Below are positions 9,601 through 17,943 of a DNA stretch of 64,000 nt, one piece after another. Source of the stretch: Pseudomonadota bacterium (GTDB taxonomy: Bacteria > Pseudomonadota > Gammaproteobacteria > Pseudomonadales > Oceanobacteraceae); NCBI GenBank assembly GCA_030145845.1, contig JAIXHJ010000014.1, positions 1 through 64,000 of the forward strand. Reading direction: 5' to 3'. Under the pieces are notes generated by a model. It was given only the letters and a program-made list of their open reading frames with translations, made no database searches and was not told the origin of the DNA. The position numbers and the translations under genes were made by a program. Positions within the stretch are counted from its first letter, which is position 1, and each line of letters opens with the position of its first letter.

Positions 9601-10919
9601 TGGCTAGGCAAGGACTCCCACAGGGAATGCAGAGCGGTATGGGTGAACTCTGGGCACGTATCCGCTTTGTCTTCCTTGCGATTGTGGTATATCGGATTGG
9701 CACCCATATTCCGGTGCCGGGTATTAATCCGGATGCATTGGCGCGTCTGTTTGAACAGAATCAGGGCACGATCCTGGAGATGTTCAACATGTTCTCCGGT
9801 GGTGCACTGGAGCGCATGAGTATTCTGGCGCTGGGTATTATGCCCTACATCTCTGCGTCCATTATCATGCAATTGCTGACGGCGGTGAGTCCCCAGCTTG
9901 AACAACTGAAGAAAGAAGGCGAAGCCGGACGTCGCAAAATCACCCAGTACACCCGTTACGGGACTGTGGTGCTGGCGACGATCCAGGCCTTCGGCGTCTC
10001 GGCCGGCCTTGCCGGCCAGGGCGTTACCTTTTCTTCAGGCATTGATTTCTACATCGCGGCGGTGCCGTCCTTCGTGGCTGGTGCGGTCTTCATGATGTGG
10101 CTGGGTGAGCAGGTTACCGAACGTGGTATCGGTAACGGTATTTCCATCCTGATCTTTGCCGGTATTGTTGCAGGCTTGCCGAGTGCAATTGGCCAGGCGT
10201 TCGAATCTGCCCGTCAGGGTGATCTGAATATTCTGGTTCTGTTGGCGATTGCTGCACTGGCAGTAGCTGTGATCGGTTTTGTCGTGTTCGTTGAACGCGG
10301 TCAGCGCCGGATCACCATTAACTACGCCAAGCGCCAGCAGGGTCGTCAGATGTTTGCTGCTCAGACCAGTCATCTGCCGCTTAAACTGAATATGGCCGGT
10401 GTGATTCCCGCTATCTTCGCTTCTTCTCTGCTGTTGTTCCCGGCGTCGCTGGGACAGTGGTTCGGTCAGGGTGAAGGTATGGAATGGCTGCAGGATATCA
10501 GTATGGCTCTGGCGCCAAGCCAGCCGCTGTACATCGTCCTGTTTGCTGCCGGCATTATTTTCTTCTGCTACTTCTACACGGCGTTGATGTTCAACCCGAA
10601 AGACGTTGCCGAAAACCTGAAGAAATCAGGTGCTTTTATCCCGGGTATCCGCCCGGGTATCCAGACCGCCAAGTATATCGACGGTGTTCTGGGGCGCCTG
10701 ACTCTGTTCGGATCTCTGTACATCACCTTGGTGTGTCTGATGCCTGAGTTTCTGGTCGTTGGTTTCGGTATACCGTTCTATTTCGGTGGTACCTCTCTGC
10801 TGATCGTGGTGGTGGTCGTAATGGACTTTATGTCTCAGGTGCAGTCACACCTGATGTCGCACCAGTACGAATCACTGATGAAGAAAGCAAATCTGAAGAA
10901 TTTCGGCTCAACCCGTTGA
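9600..10919 (+). CDS. secY: Preprotein translocase subunit SecY
   Basis: SecY has 439 residues and ten predicted membrane helices, and forms the channel of the SecYEG translocon in the inner membrane. Conserved landmarks include [36 protein letters not shown], the plug region and the cytosolic loop [11 protein letters not shown] that receives SecA and ribosomes. It exports the many signal-peptide proteins in this window. Its position after rplO and before rpmJ is the standard spc arrangement, and its ATG overlaps the rplO stop by one base. Confidence 0.98.
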   Translation: MARQGLPQGMQSGMGELWARIRFVFLAIVVYRIGTHIPVPGINPDALARLFEQNQGTILEMFNMFSGGALERMSILALGIMPYISASIIMQLLTAVSPQLEQLKKEGEAGRRKITQYTRYGTVVLATIQAFGVSAGLAGQGVTFSSGIDFYIAAVPSFVAGAVFMMWLGEQVTERGIGNGISILIFAGIVAGLPSAIGQAFESARQGDLNILVLLAIAALAVAVIGFVVFVERGQRRITINYAKRQQGRQMFAAQTSHLPLKLNMAGVIPAIFASSLLLFPASLGQWFGQGEGMEWLQDISMALAPSQPLYIVLFAAGIIFFCYFYTALMFNPKDVAENLKKSGAFIPGIRPGIQTAKYIDGVLGRLTLFGSLYITLVCLMPEFLVVGFGIPFYFGGTSLLIVVVVVMDFMSQVQSHLMSHQYESLMKKANLKNFGSTR

Positions 10920-10939
10920 GCCGGATTTAGGAGACTGTC

Positions 10940-11053
10940 ATGAAAGTACGTGCGTCTGTTAAAAAAATCTGCCGTGAATGCAAAATCATTCGCCGTAACG
11001 GCAGCGTGCGCGTGATCTGTTCAGATCCCAAGCACAAACAACGTCAGGGTTAA
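10940..11053 (+). CDS. rpmJ: 50S ribosomal protein L36 (zinc-ribbon form)
   Basis: L36 is only 37 residues: [15 protein letters not shown] then [22 protein letters not shown]. Cys11, Cys14, Cys27 and His32 form the zinc ribbon of the zinc-binding form of L36. AGGAG lies about 5-9 bases before the ATG. It closes the spc operon. A zinc-independent paralogue, if the genome has one, would be elsewhere; the Zur-box gene at 45 kb shows that zinc-limitation control exists in this organism. Confidence 0.97.
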   Translation: MKVRASVKKICRECKIIRRNGSVRVICSDPKHKQRQG

Positions 11054-11086
11054 TCCCCCGACCTGGTCGGGTGTAGTAAATACTGT

Positions 11087-11117
11087 CAGGTGGCTTGATT
11101 TATGATCAAGCCACCTG
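11087..11117 (+). promoter_or_regulatory. 13-bp perfect hairpin before rpsM (alpha operon leader)
   Basis: CAGGTGGCTTGAT (11087-11099) and ATCAAGCCACCTG (11105-11117) form a perfect stem with the 5-nt loop TTATG. No T-run follows, so it is a poor terminator. It lies 46 bp before rpsM, where E. coli has the S4-binding pseudoknot of the alpha operon. A leader with similar function is inferred from position only. Confidence 0.6.
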
Positions 11118-11163
11118 TAGTATTCTGCGCCCTTTCATCAAGTAAAGTGTAACGGAGTTAGAC

Positions 11164-11520
11164 ATGGCCCGTATTGCCGGTGTCAATATTCCTGACAACA
11201 AGCATGCAGTGATTTCTCTGACCTACGTCTATGGCGTTGGTAAGACTACTGCCCAGCAGATCTGTGCCGCTACCGGCATCGCTGAGACCACCAAAATCGG
11301 TGATCTGAACGAAGACCAGCTGGATGTTGTTCGTAACGAAGTAGCTAAATATACGGTTGAAGGTGATCTGCGCCGTGAAGTGCAGATGAACATCAAACGT
11401 CTTATGGATATGGCTTGTTTCCGTGGCATCCGCCACCGTCGCAGCCTGCCACTTCGTGGTCAGCGTACTAAAACAAATGCCCGTACCCGTAAAGGTCCGC
11501 GCAAGCCGATCCGTAAGTAA
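11164..11520 (+). CDS. rpsM: 30S ribosomal protein S13
   Basis: S13 has 118 residues, with the helix-two-turn-helix fold and the conserved [21 protein letters not shown]-terminal region that contacts P-site tRNA. It is the first gene of the alpha operon. Its stop codon lies at the centre of a 20-bp palindrome, and the gap to rpsK (76 bp) is wider than usual. Confidence 0.98.
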   Translation: MARIAGVNIPDNKHAVISLTYVYGVGKTTAQQICAATGIAETTKIGDLNEDQLDVVRNEVAKYTVEGDLRREVQMNIKRLMDMACFRGIRHRRSLPLRGQRTKTNARTRKGPRKPIRK

Positions 11521-11530
11521 TTACTTACGG
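11511..11530. repeat. 20-bp perfect palindrome over the rpsM stop
   Basis: CCGTAAGTAATTACTTACGG reads the same on both strands and includes the TAA stop of rpsM at 11518-11520. As RNA it gives an 8-bp stem with an AATT loop, followed by GCCGGACTTTTAG. It may protect the mRNA end or act as a weak attenuator; this is inference. Confidence 0.7.
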
Positions 11531-11596
11531 GCCGGACTTTTAGTGTAGCTGCATTCGACTTGTTGCAGTGTTGATATTAAAAGCAGGATTTATCAA

Positions 11597-11986
11597 ATGG
11601 CTAAGCCACAAAGATCAACCAAGAAAAAGGTTAAAAAGACGGTAGTGGACGGCATCGCCCACATTCATGCCTCTTTTAACAACACCATTGTGACCATCAC
11701 CGACCGTCAGGGTAATGCTCTGTCATGGGCAACTGCCGGTGGTTCTGGTTTCCGTGGTTCCCGTAAAAGCACTCCTTTCGCCGCTCAGGTTGCTGCCGAG
11801 CGCGCTGGTGAAGCTGCAAAAGAATACGGTCTGAAAAACCTGGACGTTGAAGTTAAAGGTCCTGGTCCTGGCCGTGAGTCTGCAGTCCGCGCTCTGAACG
11901 CATGTGGTTATAAGATCAGCAACATCACTGATGTTACGCCGATCCCACATAACGGCTGTCGTCCACCTAAGAAGCGTCGCGTATAA
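11597..11986 (+). CDS. rpsK: 30S ribosomal protein S11
   Basis: S11 has 129 residues and forms part of the 30S platform near the E site. The family signature [17 protein letters not shown] ([20 protein letters not shown]) and the C-terminal [13 protein letters not shown] are intact. It is followed by AAGGAGG and rpsD after 12 bp. Confidence 0.98.
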   Translation: MAKPQRSTKKKVKKTVVDGIAHIHASFNNTIVTITDRQGNALSWATAGGSGFRGSRKSTPFAAQVAAERAGEAAKEYGLKNLDVEVKGPGPGRESAVRALNACGYKISNITDVTPIPHNGCRPPKKRRV

Positions 11987-11998
11987 GGAGGCTGAGAA

Positions 11999-12619
11999 AT
12001 GGCACGTTATATTGGTCCTAAGTGTAAGCTGTCCCGTCGTGAAGGAACTGACCTGTTCCTGAAAAGCGGCGTGCGCGCTTTAGACACTAAATGTAAACTG
12101 GAAACTAAGCCTGGCGTACACGGTGCTGGTCGCGGTCGTCTGTCTGACTACGGTCTGCAGCTGCGCGAGAAGCAGAAAGTACGTCGTCTGTACGGTATCC
12201 TGGAAAAACAATTCCGCAGCTACTACAAAGAAGCAGCGCGCCGTAAAGGTGCAACCGGTGAAAACCTGCTGCAACTGCTGGAATCCCGTCTGGATAACGT
12301 TGTATACCGCATGGGCTTCGGTTCAACCCGCGCAGAATCCCGTCAGCTGGTCAGCCATAAGGCGATTGCAGTGAACGGACAGACTGTGAACATTCCTTCT
12401 TACCAGATTAAGAGCGGTGATGTGGTTACTGTTCGCGAAAAAGCGAAGAATCAGGACCGTATCAAAACCTCTCTGGAACTGGCTGGTCAGCGTGCTGACT
12501 GTGGCTGGATCGATGTTAATTCCGGCAAGATGGAAGGAACTTTCAAAGCAGTTCCTGAGCGCGCTGATCTCCCAGCAGAGATCAACGAAAACCTGATCGT
12601 GGAACTTTACTCTAAGTAA
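11999..12619 (+). CDS. rpsD: 30S ribosomal protein S4
   Basis: S4 has 206 residues: an N-terminal S4 domain with a basic region and an alpha-L S4 RNA-binding domain (about 95-155, [21 protein letters not shown]). It starts 16S rRNA assembly and in E. coli represses the alpha operon through the leader pseudoknot. The cysteines near the N-terminus do not form a full zinc knuckle, as in the zinc-free form. Confidence 0.98.
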   Translation: MARYIGPKCKLSRREGTDLFLKSGVRALDTKCKLETKPGVHGAGRGRLSDYGLQLREKQKVRRLYGILEKQFRSYYKEAARRKGATGENLLQLLESRLDNVVYRMGFGSTRAESRQLVSHKAIAVNGQTVNIPSYQIKSGDVVTVREKAKNQDRIKTSLELAGQRADCGWIDVNSGKMEGTFKAVPERADLPAEINENLIVELYSK

Positions 12620-12643
12620 TCTAGAGGAATTTAAGGGGCAGCT

Positions 12644-13645
12644 ATGCAGCGTGCAGTTAATGAATTTTTGACTCCTCGCCATATTCAGGTGGATGAGGTA
12701 AACAATACCCACGCCAAGGTAACACTTGAGCCGCTGGAGCGTGGTTTTGGCCATACTCTGGGCAACGCATTGCGTCGTATCCTGCTGTCTTCAATGCCGG
12801 GTGCTGCAATCGTTGAATGTGAAATCGACGGCGTTCTGCACGAGTACAGTGCAATTGAGGGCGTTCAGGAAGACGTTATTGAAATCCTGCTCAACCTGAA
12901 GGGTGTTGCGGTCAAATTACATGAACGTGACGAAGCGATCCTGAGCCTGACCAAAACCGGTCCGGCCACAGTGACAGCTGCCGATATTCAACTGGATCAT
13001 GGCGTTGAAATTGCCAATCCGGATCACGTCATCGCAAACCTTGGCGAAGGCGCTGAGCTGAAAATGAGCCTGAAAGTCGCTTCCGGCCGTGGTTACGAGA
13101 CTGTTGAAGCCCGTAACCAGAATGACGAAGAGACCAAGGCGATTGGCAAACTCCAGCTGGATGCCACTTACAGCCCGGTTAAACGTGTTTCTTACAGCGT
13201 GGATTCTGCGCGTGTGGAACAGCGTACTGACCTGGACAAGCTGGTTATCGATCTGGAAACCAACGGTACTATTGATCCGGAAGAAGCGATCCGTCGTTCC
13301 GCGACCATCTTGCAGCAGCAGCTGGCTATCTTCGTAAATCTGGAAAACGACGAAGTCGTTGAACAGGTGCGTGAAGAAGAAGAGATTGATCCGATTCTCC
13401 TGCGTCCGGTGGACGATCTGGAGCTGACCGTTCGCTCTGCCAACTGCCTGAAAGCAGAAAACATCTACTACATTGGTGATCTGATTCAGCGTACAGAAGT
13501 TGAGCTGCTGAAGACACCGAACTTAGGTAAGAAGTCTCTGACTGAAATCAAAGACGTTCTGGCCTCACGCGGACTGTCGTTGGGTATGCATCTGGAGAAC
13601 TGGCCACCTGCCAGCCTCCGCAACGACGATAAAGTATTAGCCTGA
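12644..13645 (+). CDS. rpoA: RNA polymerase alpha subunit
   Basis: RpoA has 333 residues. The N-terminal domain (about 1-235), with [21 protein letters not shown], drives alpha dimerisation and core assembly. A linker rich in acidic residues ([18 protein letters not shown]) leads to the C-terminal domain (about 250-325), with [19 protein letters not shown], which binds UP elements and activators. It is placed between rpsD and rplQ as usual. Confidence 0.99.
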   Translation: MQRAVNEFLTPRHIQVDEVNNTHAKVTLEPLERGFGHTLGNALRRILLSSMPGAAIVECEIDGVLHEYSAIEGVQEDVIEILLNLKGVAVKLHERDEAILSLTKTGPATVTAADIQLDHGVEIANPDHVIANLGEGAELKMSLKVASGRGYETVEARNQNDEETKAIGKLQLDATYSPVKRVSYSVDSARVEQRTDLDKLVIDLETNGTIDPEEAIRRSATILQQQLAIFVNLENDEVVEQVREEEEIDPILLRPVDDLELTVRSANCLKAENIYYIGDLIQRTEVELLKTPNLGKKSLTEIKDVLASRGLSLGMHLENWPPASLRNDDKVLA

Positions 13646-13677
13646 GCGGAACGTTCAGTTAGTTAAGGAATTTAACC

Positions 13678-14079
13678 ATGCGTCATCGTAAAAGTGGTCG
13701 TCACTTCAATCGTACAAGCGCACACCGTCAGGCCATGTTTAAAAACATGGCTGTGAGCCTGTTCGAGCATGAAATTATCAAGACTACTCTGCCAAAAGCG
13801 AAAGAGCTGCGTCGTGTAGCTGAGCCGCTGATTACTCTGGCTAAAGAGGATTCAGTTGCTAATCGCCGTCTGGCCTTTGCCCGTACCCGGAGCAAAGAAG
13901 CAGTAGGTAAACTGTTCACAGATCTGGGCCCGCGTTATCAGTCCCGTCCTGGTGGCTACATTCGTATTCTGAAATGTGGTTTCCGTGCCGGTGATAATGC
14001 ACCTATGGCCTATGTTGAGCTGGTCGACCGTCCTGTTGTTGAAGCAGAAGACGTTGTTGAAGTAGCTGACGACGAATAA
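13678..14079 (+). CDS. rplQ: 50S ribosomal protein L17
   Basis: L17 has 133 residues with the conserved [21 protein letters not shown] start and [34 protein letters not shown] core. The C-terminal tail is acidic ([12 protein letters not shown]), common in longer L17 proteins. It is the last gene of the alpha operon and is closed by a terminator 20 bp downstream. Confidence 0.98.
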   Translation: MRHRKSGRHFNRTSAHRQAMFKNMAVSLFEHEIIKTTLPKAKELRRVAEPLITLAKEDSVANRRLAFARTRSKEAVGKLFTDLGPRYQSRPGGYIRILKCGFRAGDNAPMAYVELVDRPVVEAEDVVEVADDE

Positions 14080-14098
14080 GCTCCGGCTTATTGAAAAG

Positions 14099-14129
14099 CC
14101 CGCCACCTGCAGAGGTTGCGGGTTTTTTT
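14099..14129 (+). terminator. Rho-independent terminator of the alpha operon
   Basis: CCCGCCACCT pairs with AGGTTGCGGG around GCAG, with one mismatch, and is followed by a run of seven T. It ends the long ribosomal block. Confidence 0.93.
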
Positions 14130-14206
14130 GTGCCTGAGGGAAATCCCCGCCTTTCTCCCTGGCGCCTGCTTTGATGCTAAGGCTGAGGCTGAGGTGCCGG
14201 GCAGAC

Positions 14207-14229
14207 AGAAAAGGCGCCGGAAGGCGCCT
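14207..14229 (-). terminator. Terminator of the TRAP transporter operon
   Basis: On the minus strand AGGCGCC-TTCC-GGCGCCT is followed by TTTCTG. It lies 23 bp after the dctM stop and faces the alpha-operon terminator, so the two units converge here. Confidence 0.85.
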
Positions 14230-14251
14230 CTATGTCGCTGGGTACAGCGTT

Positions 14252-15529
14252 CTACAGTAAGCCGAGGCTCAGCCAGGGCAGGTAGGTAATCAACAGTACA
14301 CAGGCCAGCAGAATAAAGAAGAAGGGGATGGTTGCCCGATACAGCGTCATCACCGGCTTATTAAAGCGGAAGCTGGCGATGAACAGGTTCATACCGACCG
14401 GTGGAGTGAAGTAGCCCAGCTGCATATTGGCCAGGAACAGAATGCCCAGATGGATCGGATGAATACCATATTCCACGGCAATCGGCAGAATGATGGGAAT
14501 CATAATGACGATGGCTGAGAAGATATCCAGCATCATGCCCAGTACCAGCAGGAAAATGGTCAACAGCAGCAGGAAGGTGAACGGGTCACTGATGTGCGCC
14601 TGAATATAACCGAAGATCTGCTCCGGCACGCCGGCATCGACCATATAGTTGGTTGAGGCGATGGAAACCGCCAGAATCAGCAGAATGGCACCGACCAGTT
14701 TCATTGAGTCACGCATCACCTGCGGCAGGGCGGTGAGGCTGATTTCGCGGCGGATCACCACGCTCACAATCAACACATAAAAGGCCGTCAGGGCGGCGGC
14801 TTCGGATACCGCAAAGAAACCACCGTAGATGCCACCGAGAATCACAAACGGCAGCGGTATTTCCCAGATTGAATCCTTTATCGCAGCCAGTGCTTCTTTT
14901 TTATCGAACGGGCGCTGCTCGCGCTGGATGCCGCGGGTTTGCCAGGCGCTGTACAGTGACAGTGCCAGCAGCATCAGCCCACCAGGCAGCAGACCGGCGA
15001 TAAACAGGTCATCGATGCTGACCGGGGTATCGAGTGCCATCTGCTGTGCGACAACGCCATAGAGAATCAGTGGCAGGGACGGCGCAAACAGCAGGCCGAG
15101 ACTGCCTGAGGTGGTCACCAGTCCGAGATTGAAGGATTCACGGTAGCCGGCTTTCTGCAGCGCAGGTACCAGCAGGGCGCCCAGTGCGACGATGGTGACA
15201 CCGGAAGCACCGGTAAAAGCGGTGAACAGAGCACAGGCTGCCAGCGCCACGATGGCCAGCCCGCCGGGCATCCAGCCGAGGAAGGCATCCGTGATGCGCA
15301 CCAGCCGCTGTGGCGCTTTGCTCTCACCCAGCAGGTAGCCGGCAAAGGTAAACAACGGAATGGCGATCAGCACCGGCATCTCGGCGACCTGATAAATACT
15401 CACCGCCATGGCCTGCAGGTCGACATCGGTCTGGTAGTAGCCCCACAGGGCTGAGGCGGCAATGACCGTGAACAGAGGGGCTCCGGCAAGGGCCAGGAAC
15501 AGTAGAATCAGTGGTACCAGAATACTCAT
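14252..15529 (-). CDS. dctM: TRAP transporter large permease (DctM family)
   Basis: This 425-residue inner-membrane protein belongs to the TRAP-T large subunit family, with about twelve hydrophobic segments. The GASGVTIVALGALLVPALQKAGY and ANMQLGYFTPPVGMNLF regions are typical. It carries the solute across the membrane together with DctQ, driven by sodium or proton gradient. The start overlaps the dctQ stop by 4 bp. The tatT-dctP-dctQ-dctM layout makes this a TPR-associated TRAP system. The substrate cannot be read from sequence. Confidence 0.95.
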   Translation of the reverse strand: MSILVPLILLFLALAGAPLFTVIAASALWGYYQTDVDLQAMAVSIYQVAEMPVLIAIPLFTFAGYLLGESKAPQRLVRITDAFLGWMPGGLAIVALAACALFTAFTGASGVTIVALGALLVPALQKAGYRESFNLGLVTTSGSLGLLFAPSLPLILYGVVAQQMALDTPVSIDDLFIAGLLPGGLMLLALSLYSAWQTRGIQREQRPFDKKEALAAIKDSIWEIPLPFVILGGIYGGFFAVSEAAALTAFYVLIVSVVIRREISLTALPQVMRDSMKLVGAILLILAVSIASTNYMVDAGVPEQIFGYIQAHISDPFTFLLLLTIFLLVLGMMLDIFSAIVIMIPIILPIAVEYGIHPIHLGILFLANMQLGYFTPPVGMNLFIASFRFNKPVMTLYRATIPFFFILLACVLLITYLPWLSLGLL

Positions 15530-16011
15530 GCGGCTTTCTCCGGCAGACCGTACAGGGCACTGCCGAGTGCCTGCAGAACAAAACGCACAGCCATCAGGCC
15601 GAAGCTGAGGGGAATAATCAGCTGCAGTGGCCAGGCGGGGACACGTCCGAAGGCCACGTCACCGAATTCCCAGGCGTAGCGCACGAACTCGCCGGCGTGC
15701 CAGGCAATCACACCACAGACAACGGCGGCAAAAGCGGAGGTCAGGACACTGAGCCAGCGTTTGACACGGTCGCCGGCCAGACGGTTGATCAGGTCGATGG
15801 CGATATGTTCACGCGAACGGGTGGCAACCAGCGCGCCGAGCAGGCCCACCCACAGCACCATCACGCGCAGTGTTGGCGGAATCCACAGCACGCCACCACC
15901 GAACAGCAGGCGGGACAGGATATCGAAGCCGGCCAGAGCGATCATGACCAGCAACAGCATCACCAGGACTGCATCTTCGGCGCGGTGCAGTATGCGCAGC
16001 AGGGCGGCCAT
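15526..16011 (-). CDS. dctQ: TRAP transporter small permease (DctQ family)
   Basis: This 161-residue protein has four hydrophobic segments, the usual DctQ pattern, including a central segment with RSREHIAIDLINRL, a family hallmark (R-x-H-I-x-I/V-D). It partners DctM in the inner membrane. It lies 2 bp after dctP and overlaps dctM by 4 bp, so the three are translated as one unit. Confidence 0.92.
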   Translation of the reverse strand: MAALLRILHRAEDAVLVMLLLVMIALAGFDILSRLLFGGGVLWIPPTLRVMVLWVGLLGALVATRSREHIAIDLINRLAGDRVKRWLSVLTSAFAAVVCGVIAWHAGEFVRYAWEFGDVAFGRVPAWPLQLIIPLSFGLMAVRFVLQALGSALYGLPEKAA

Positions 16012-16013
16012 AG

Positions 16014-17003
16014 TCAGTTCTGACGCTGGCTGTTCAGAGTGTCAGTCAGTTTCTGATAAACGTCAGCCGGATAGACATCCTGTTCACGCAGGTCGGACAT
16101 GGCTTTGGCAGCCAGTTCACGCCAGGCCACTTTGTCTTCTTCTGACAGCTCCACAAATTCCATGCCGTTGCTGATCAGCGCCTGACGGGCTCCCTGTTCG
16201 TCCTTTTCATTCTGCAGATCCAGACGGTGGAAGGTTTCTTTCATCACGCGGCTGACGATGGCCTGATCGCCGGCACTGAGTTTGGCAAAGGCGCGCTCAT
16301 CAACAACCAGCATGCCGAACAGGAATACCAGCGGGAAGTCGGTGGCGTACTTCAGCCGGGTGTGCCACTGCAGGGCGATGGAGGTGGTCGGGTTAACGGC
16401 GACGGTATCAATCAGGCCGGTCTGCAGACTGGTGTAAACATCGGATACCGGCAGGGAAATCGGCTCAACACCGCCGTTAACGAAAATGGTCTGGCTGACC
16501 GGGTCGCCCTCCGGTACCCAGACTTTCTTGCTGCGCACGTCGGCCGACGTTTTCAGCGGGCTGTCAGACATCAGGTAAGCGAAACCGCCTTCCGACAGGC
16601 CAAGCAGCACATAGCCGTTATCCTGCAGGGCTGAAGCAATGTAGGGGTCGAAGGCTTCCCGCACCGTGCGGACTTCGTCCAGATTGCGGAACGTGAATGG
16701 CAGGCTGTACAGCTGGGTAAGATTGGTGACGTGAGACAGGGCGCCGATGGACATCATGCCGCCCTGCAGCTGATTGATGCGCATCTTGCGCAGCACACTT
16801 TTGTCACTGCCCTGCACCCCACCGGGGAAGTATTTGATTTTCACCCGGCCGCCGGTTTCTTCTTTGACGGTGGCTGCCGCCTGGCGCATTTCCTTCATCC
16901 AGTTGGTGCCATCCGGCGCCAGTGTGGCAATTTTCAGTGTTGCTGCCTGAACAGCAGGGGCCAGCATGCTCAGCACGAGGGCCAGGGTGGTCAGCAGTTT
17001 CAT
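16014..17003 (-). CDS. dctP: TRAP transporter periplasmic solute-binding protein (DctP family)
   Basis: This 329-residue protein starts with a signal peptide (MKLLTTLALVLSMLAPAVQA, cleavage near residue 20) and continues with ATLKIATLAPDGTNWMKEM, typical of the DctP subgroup that occurs with TatT proteins. The conserved arginine region and FVNGGVEPISLPVSDVYTSLQTGLIDT are present; the latter belongs to the family's ligand-binding core. It captures the solute and hands it to DctQM. It follows tatT by 6 bp. In characterised TPR-associated systems the ligand is thought to be hydrophobic; here it is unknown. Confidence 0.94.
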   Translation of the reverse strand: MKLLTTLALVLSMLAPAVQAATLKIATLAPDGTNWMKEMRQAAATVKEETGGRVKIKYFPGGVQGSDKSVLRKMRINQLQGGMMSIGALSHVTNLTQLYSLPFTFRNLDEVRTVREAFDPYIASALQDNGYVLLGLSEGGFAYLMSDSPLKTSADVRSKKVWVPEGDPVSQTIFVNGGVEPISLPVSDVYTSLQTGLIDTVAVNPTTSIALQWHTRLKYATDFPLVFLFGMLVVDERAFAKLSAGDQAIVSRVMKETFHRLDLQNEKDEQGARQALISNGMEFVELSEEDKVAWRELAAKAMSDLREQDVYPADVYQKLTDTLNSQRQN

Positions 17004-17009
17004 AAGATC

Positions 17010-17843
17010 TCACTCAAAATAGTCAGCAGATCCGGCCAGCAGGTTCTTTGCCTGCTTCTGAGCCAGTCGGTTAATCAGCGTCAGTCCTTCGCTTTGCGGG
17101 TCGGCTTGCAGCGCTTCCTGCAGCAGCCGGTCATGCAGTTCCTGATCGAACATCAGCCGCGCGTACTGCTTGGCATACAGCACCTTGGCCATCAGGTTGT
17201 GTCCGTCACTTAAACGTATGGCATTTTCGAAGTATTCCCGGCCCAGCTCGGGTTTGCCGCCCAGCGTTGGTGGCAGCTGGGTTTCCAGTACCCCGAGATA
17301 CACCTGCACTGTAGCGTGATCGTAGGCCGGGTCCAGGGTGGCGACCCATTCCATAATGGTTTTTACCTTGCTCAGCTGAGCGATGGCGTTCCAGTCATCT
17401 GAGTTGGCCTGAATCCAGCCGGCCCAGGCCACGGCCATGGCATAGAACACCGGCAGGTCATCGTCGTCATAGTCTTCGTCCAGCGCCGGGCGGATATTTT
17501 CCAGCGGGCCATCGAGTAGCAGACAGGCATCGTCATCGTATTCGCATAAGGCGCGGCGGGCGTAGCCCATGGCTTTGTCGGCCATGCTTTTGGCCTGCGC
17601 CGGATCGGTGGCGAATACGCCGGCATAGGCGCCATACAGGCGGGAGCCGGCGAGCAGGAAGTCTTCGTCATCCGGATAGGTGAGAATCAGGGCGTCGAGC
17701 AGCAGCAGATAGGCCGGGGCGCCGGCCTCTACGATAGCCGGGTCGTCCTGGTTCATCATGGAACGGGAAAGGTTGCCGGGCAGGTTGCCGACAGAGCAGG
17801 CACTGAGCAGGGTCAGCAGAAACAGGCTGACGGGTAACTTCAT
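17010..17843 (-). CDS. tatT: TatT-family TPR lipoprotein of the TRAP transporter
   Basis: This 277-residue lipoprotein carries a signal sequence with lipobox LLSAC (Cys16). The rest is alpha-helical and TPR-like, with segments such as YLLLLDALILTYPDDEDFLLAGSRLYGAYAG and YFENAIRLSDGHNL that match the TatT family (known from Treponema pallidum Tp0956). TatT proteins form trimers that bind the TRAP receptor and have a pore that could pass ligand. Position as the first gene of the operon supports the call. It is probably anchored in a membrane facing the periplasm. Acidic stretches (EYDDDACLLL, DEDYDDDDLP) are notable. Confidence 0.85.
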   Translation of the reverse strand: MKLPVSLFLLTLLSACSVGNLPGNLSRSMMNQDDPAIVEAGAPAYLLLLDALILTYPDDEDFLLAGSRLYGAYAGVFATDPAQAKSMADKAMGYARRALCEYDDDACLLLDGPLENIRPALDEDYDDDDLPVFYAMAVAWAGWIQANSDDWNAIAQLSKVKTIMEWVATLDPAYDHATVQVYLGVLETQLPPTLGGKPELGREYFENAIRLSDGHNLMAKVLYAKQYARLMFDQELHDRLLQEALQADPQSEGLTLINRLAQKQAKNLLAGSADYFE

Positions 17844-17906
17844 GGTATATAAACCGACGGCTGAAAGAGGGCGGATTGTACACCGGTTAACACTGCAGTT
17901 TCATTA

Positions 17907-17934
17907 ACCCCCGCCACCAATGGGGGGCGGGGGT
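17907..17934 (-). terminator. Terminator-like hairpin after the PilZ/GGDEF/EAL gene
   Basis: ACCCCCGCC (17907-17915) and GGCGGGGGT (17926-17934) form a 9-bp GC-rich stem. On the minus strand it lies 10 bp after the stop of the 1232-residue gene, but only two T follow, so efficiency is uncertain. Confidence 0.65.
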
Positions 17935-17943
17935 GATCACAAC

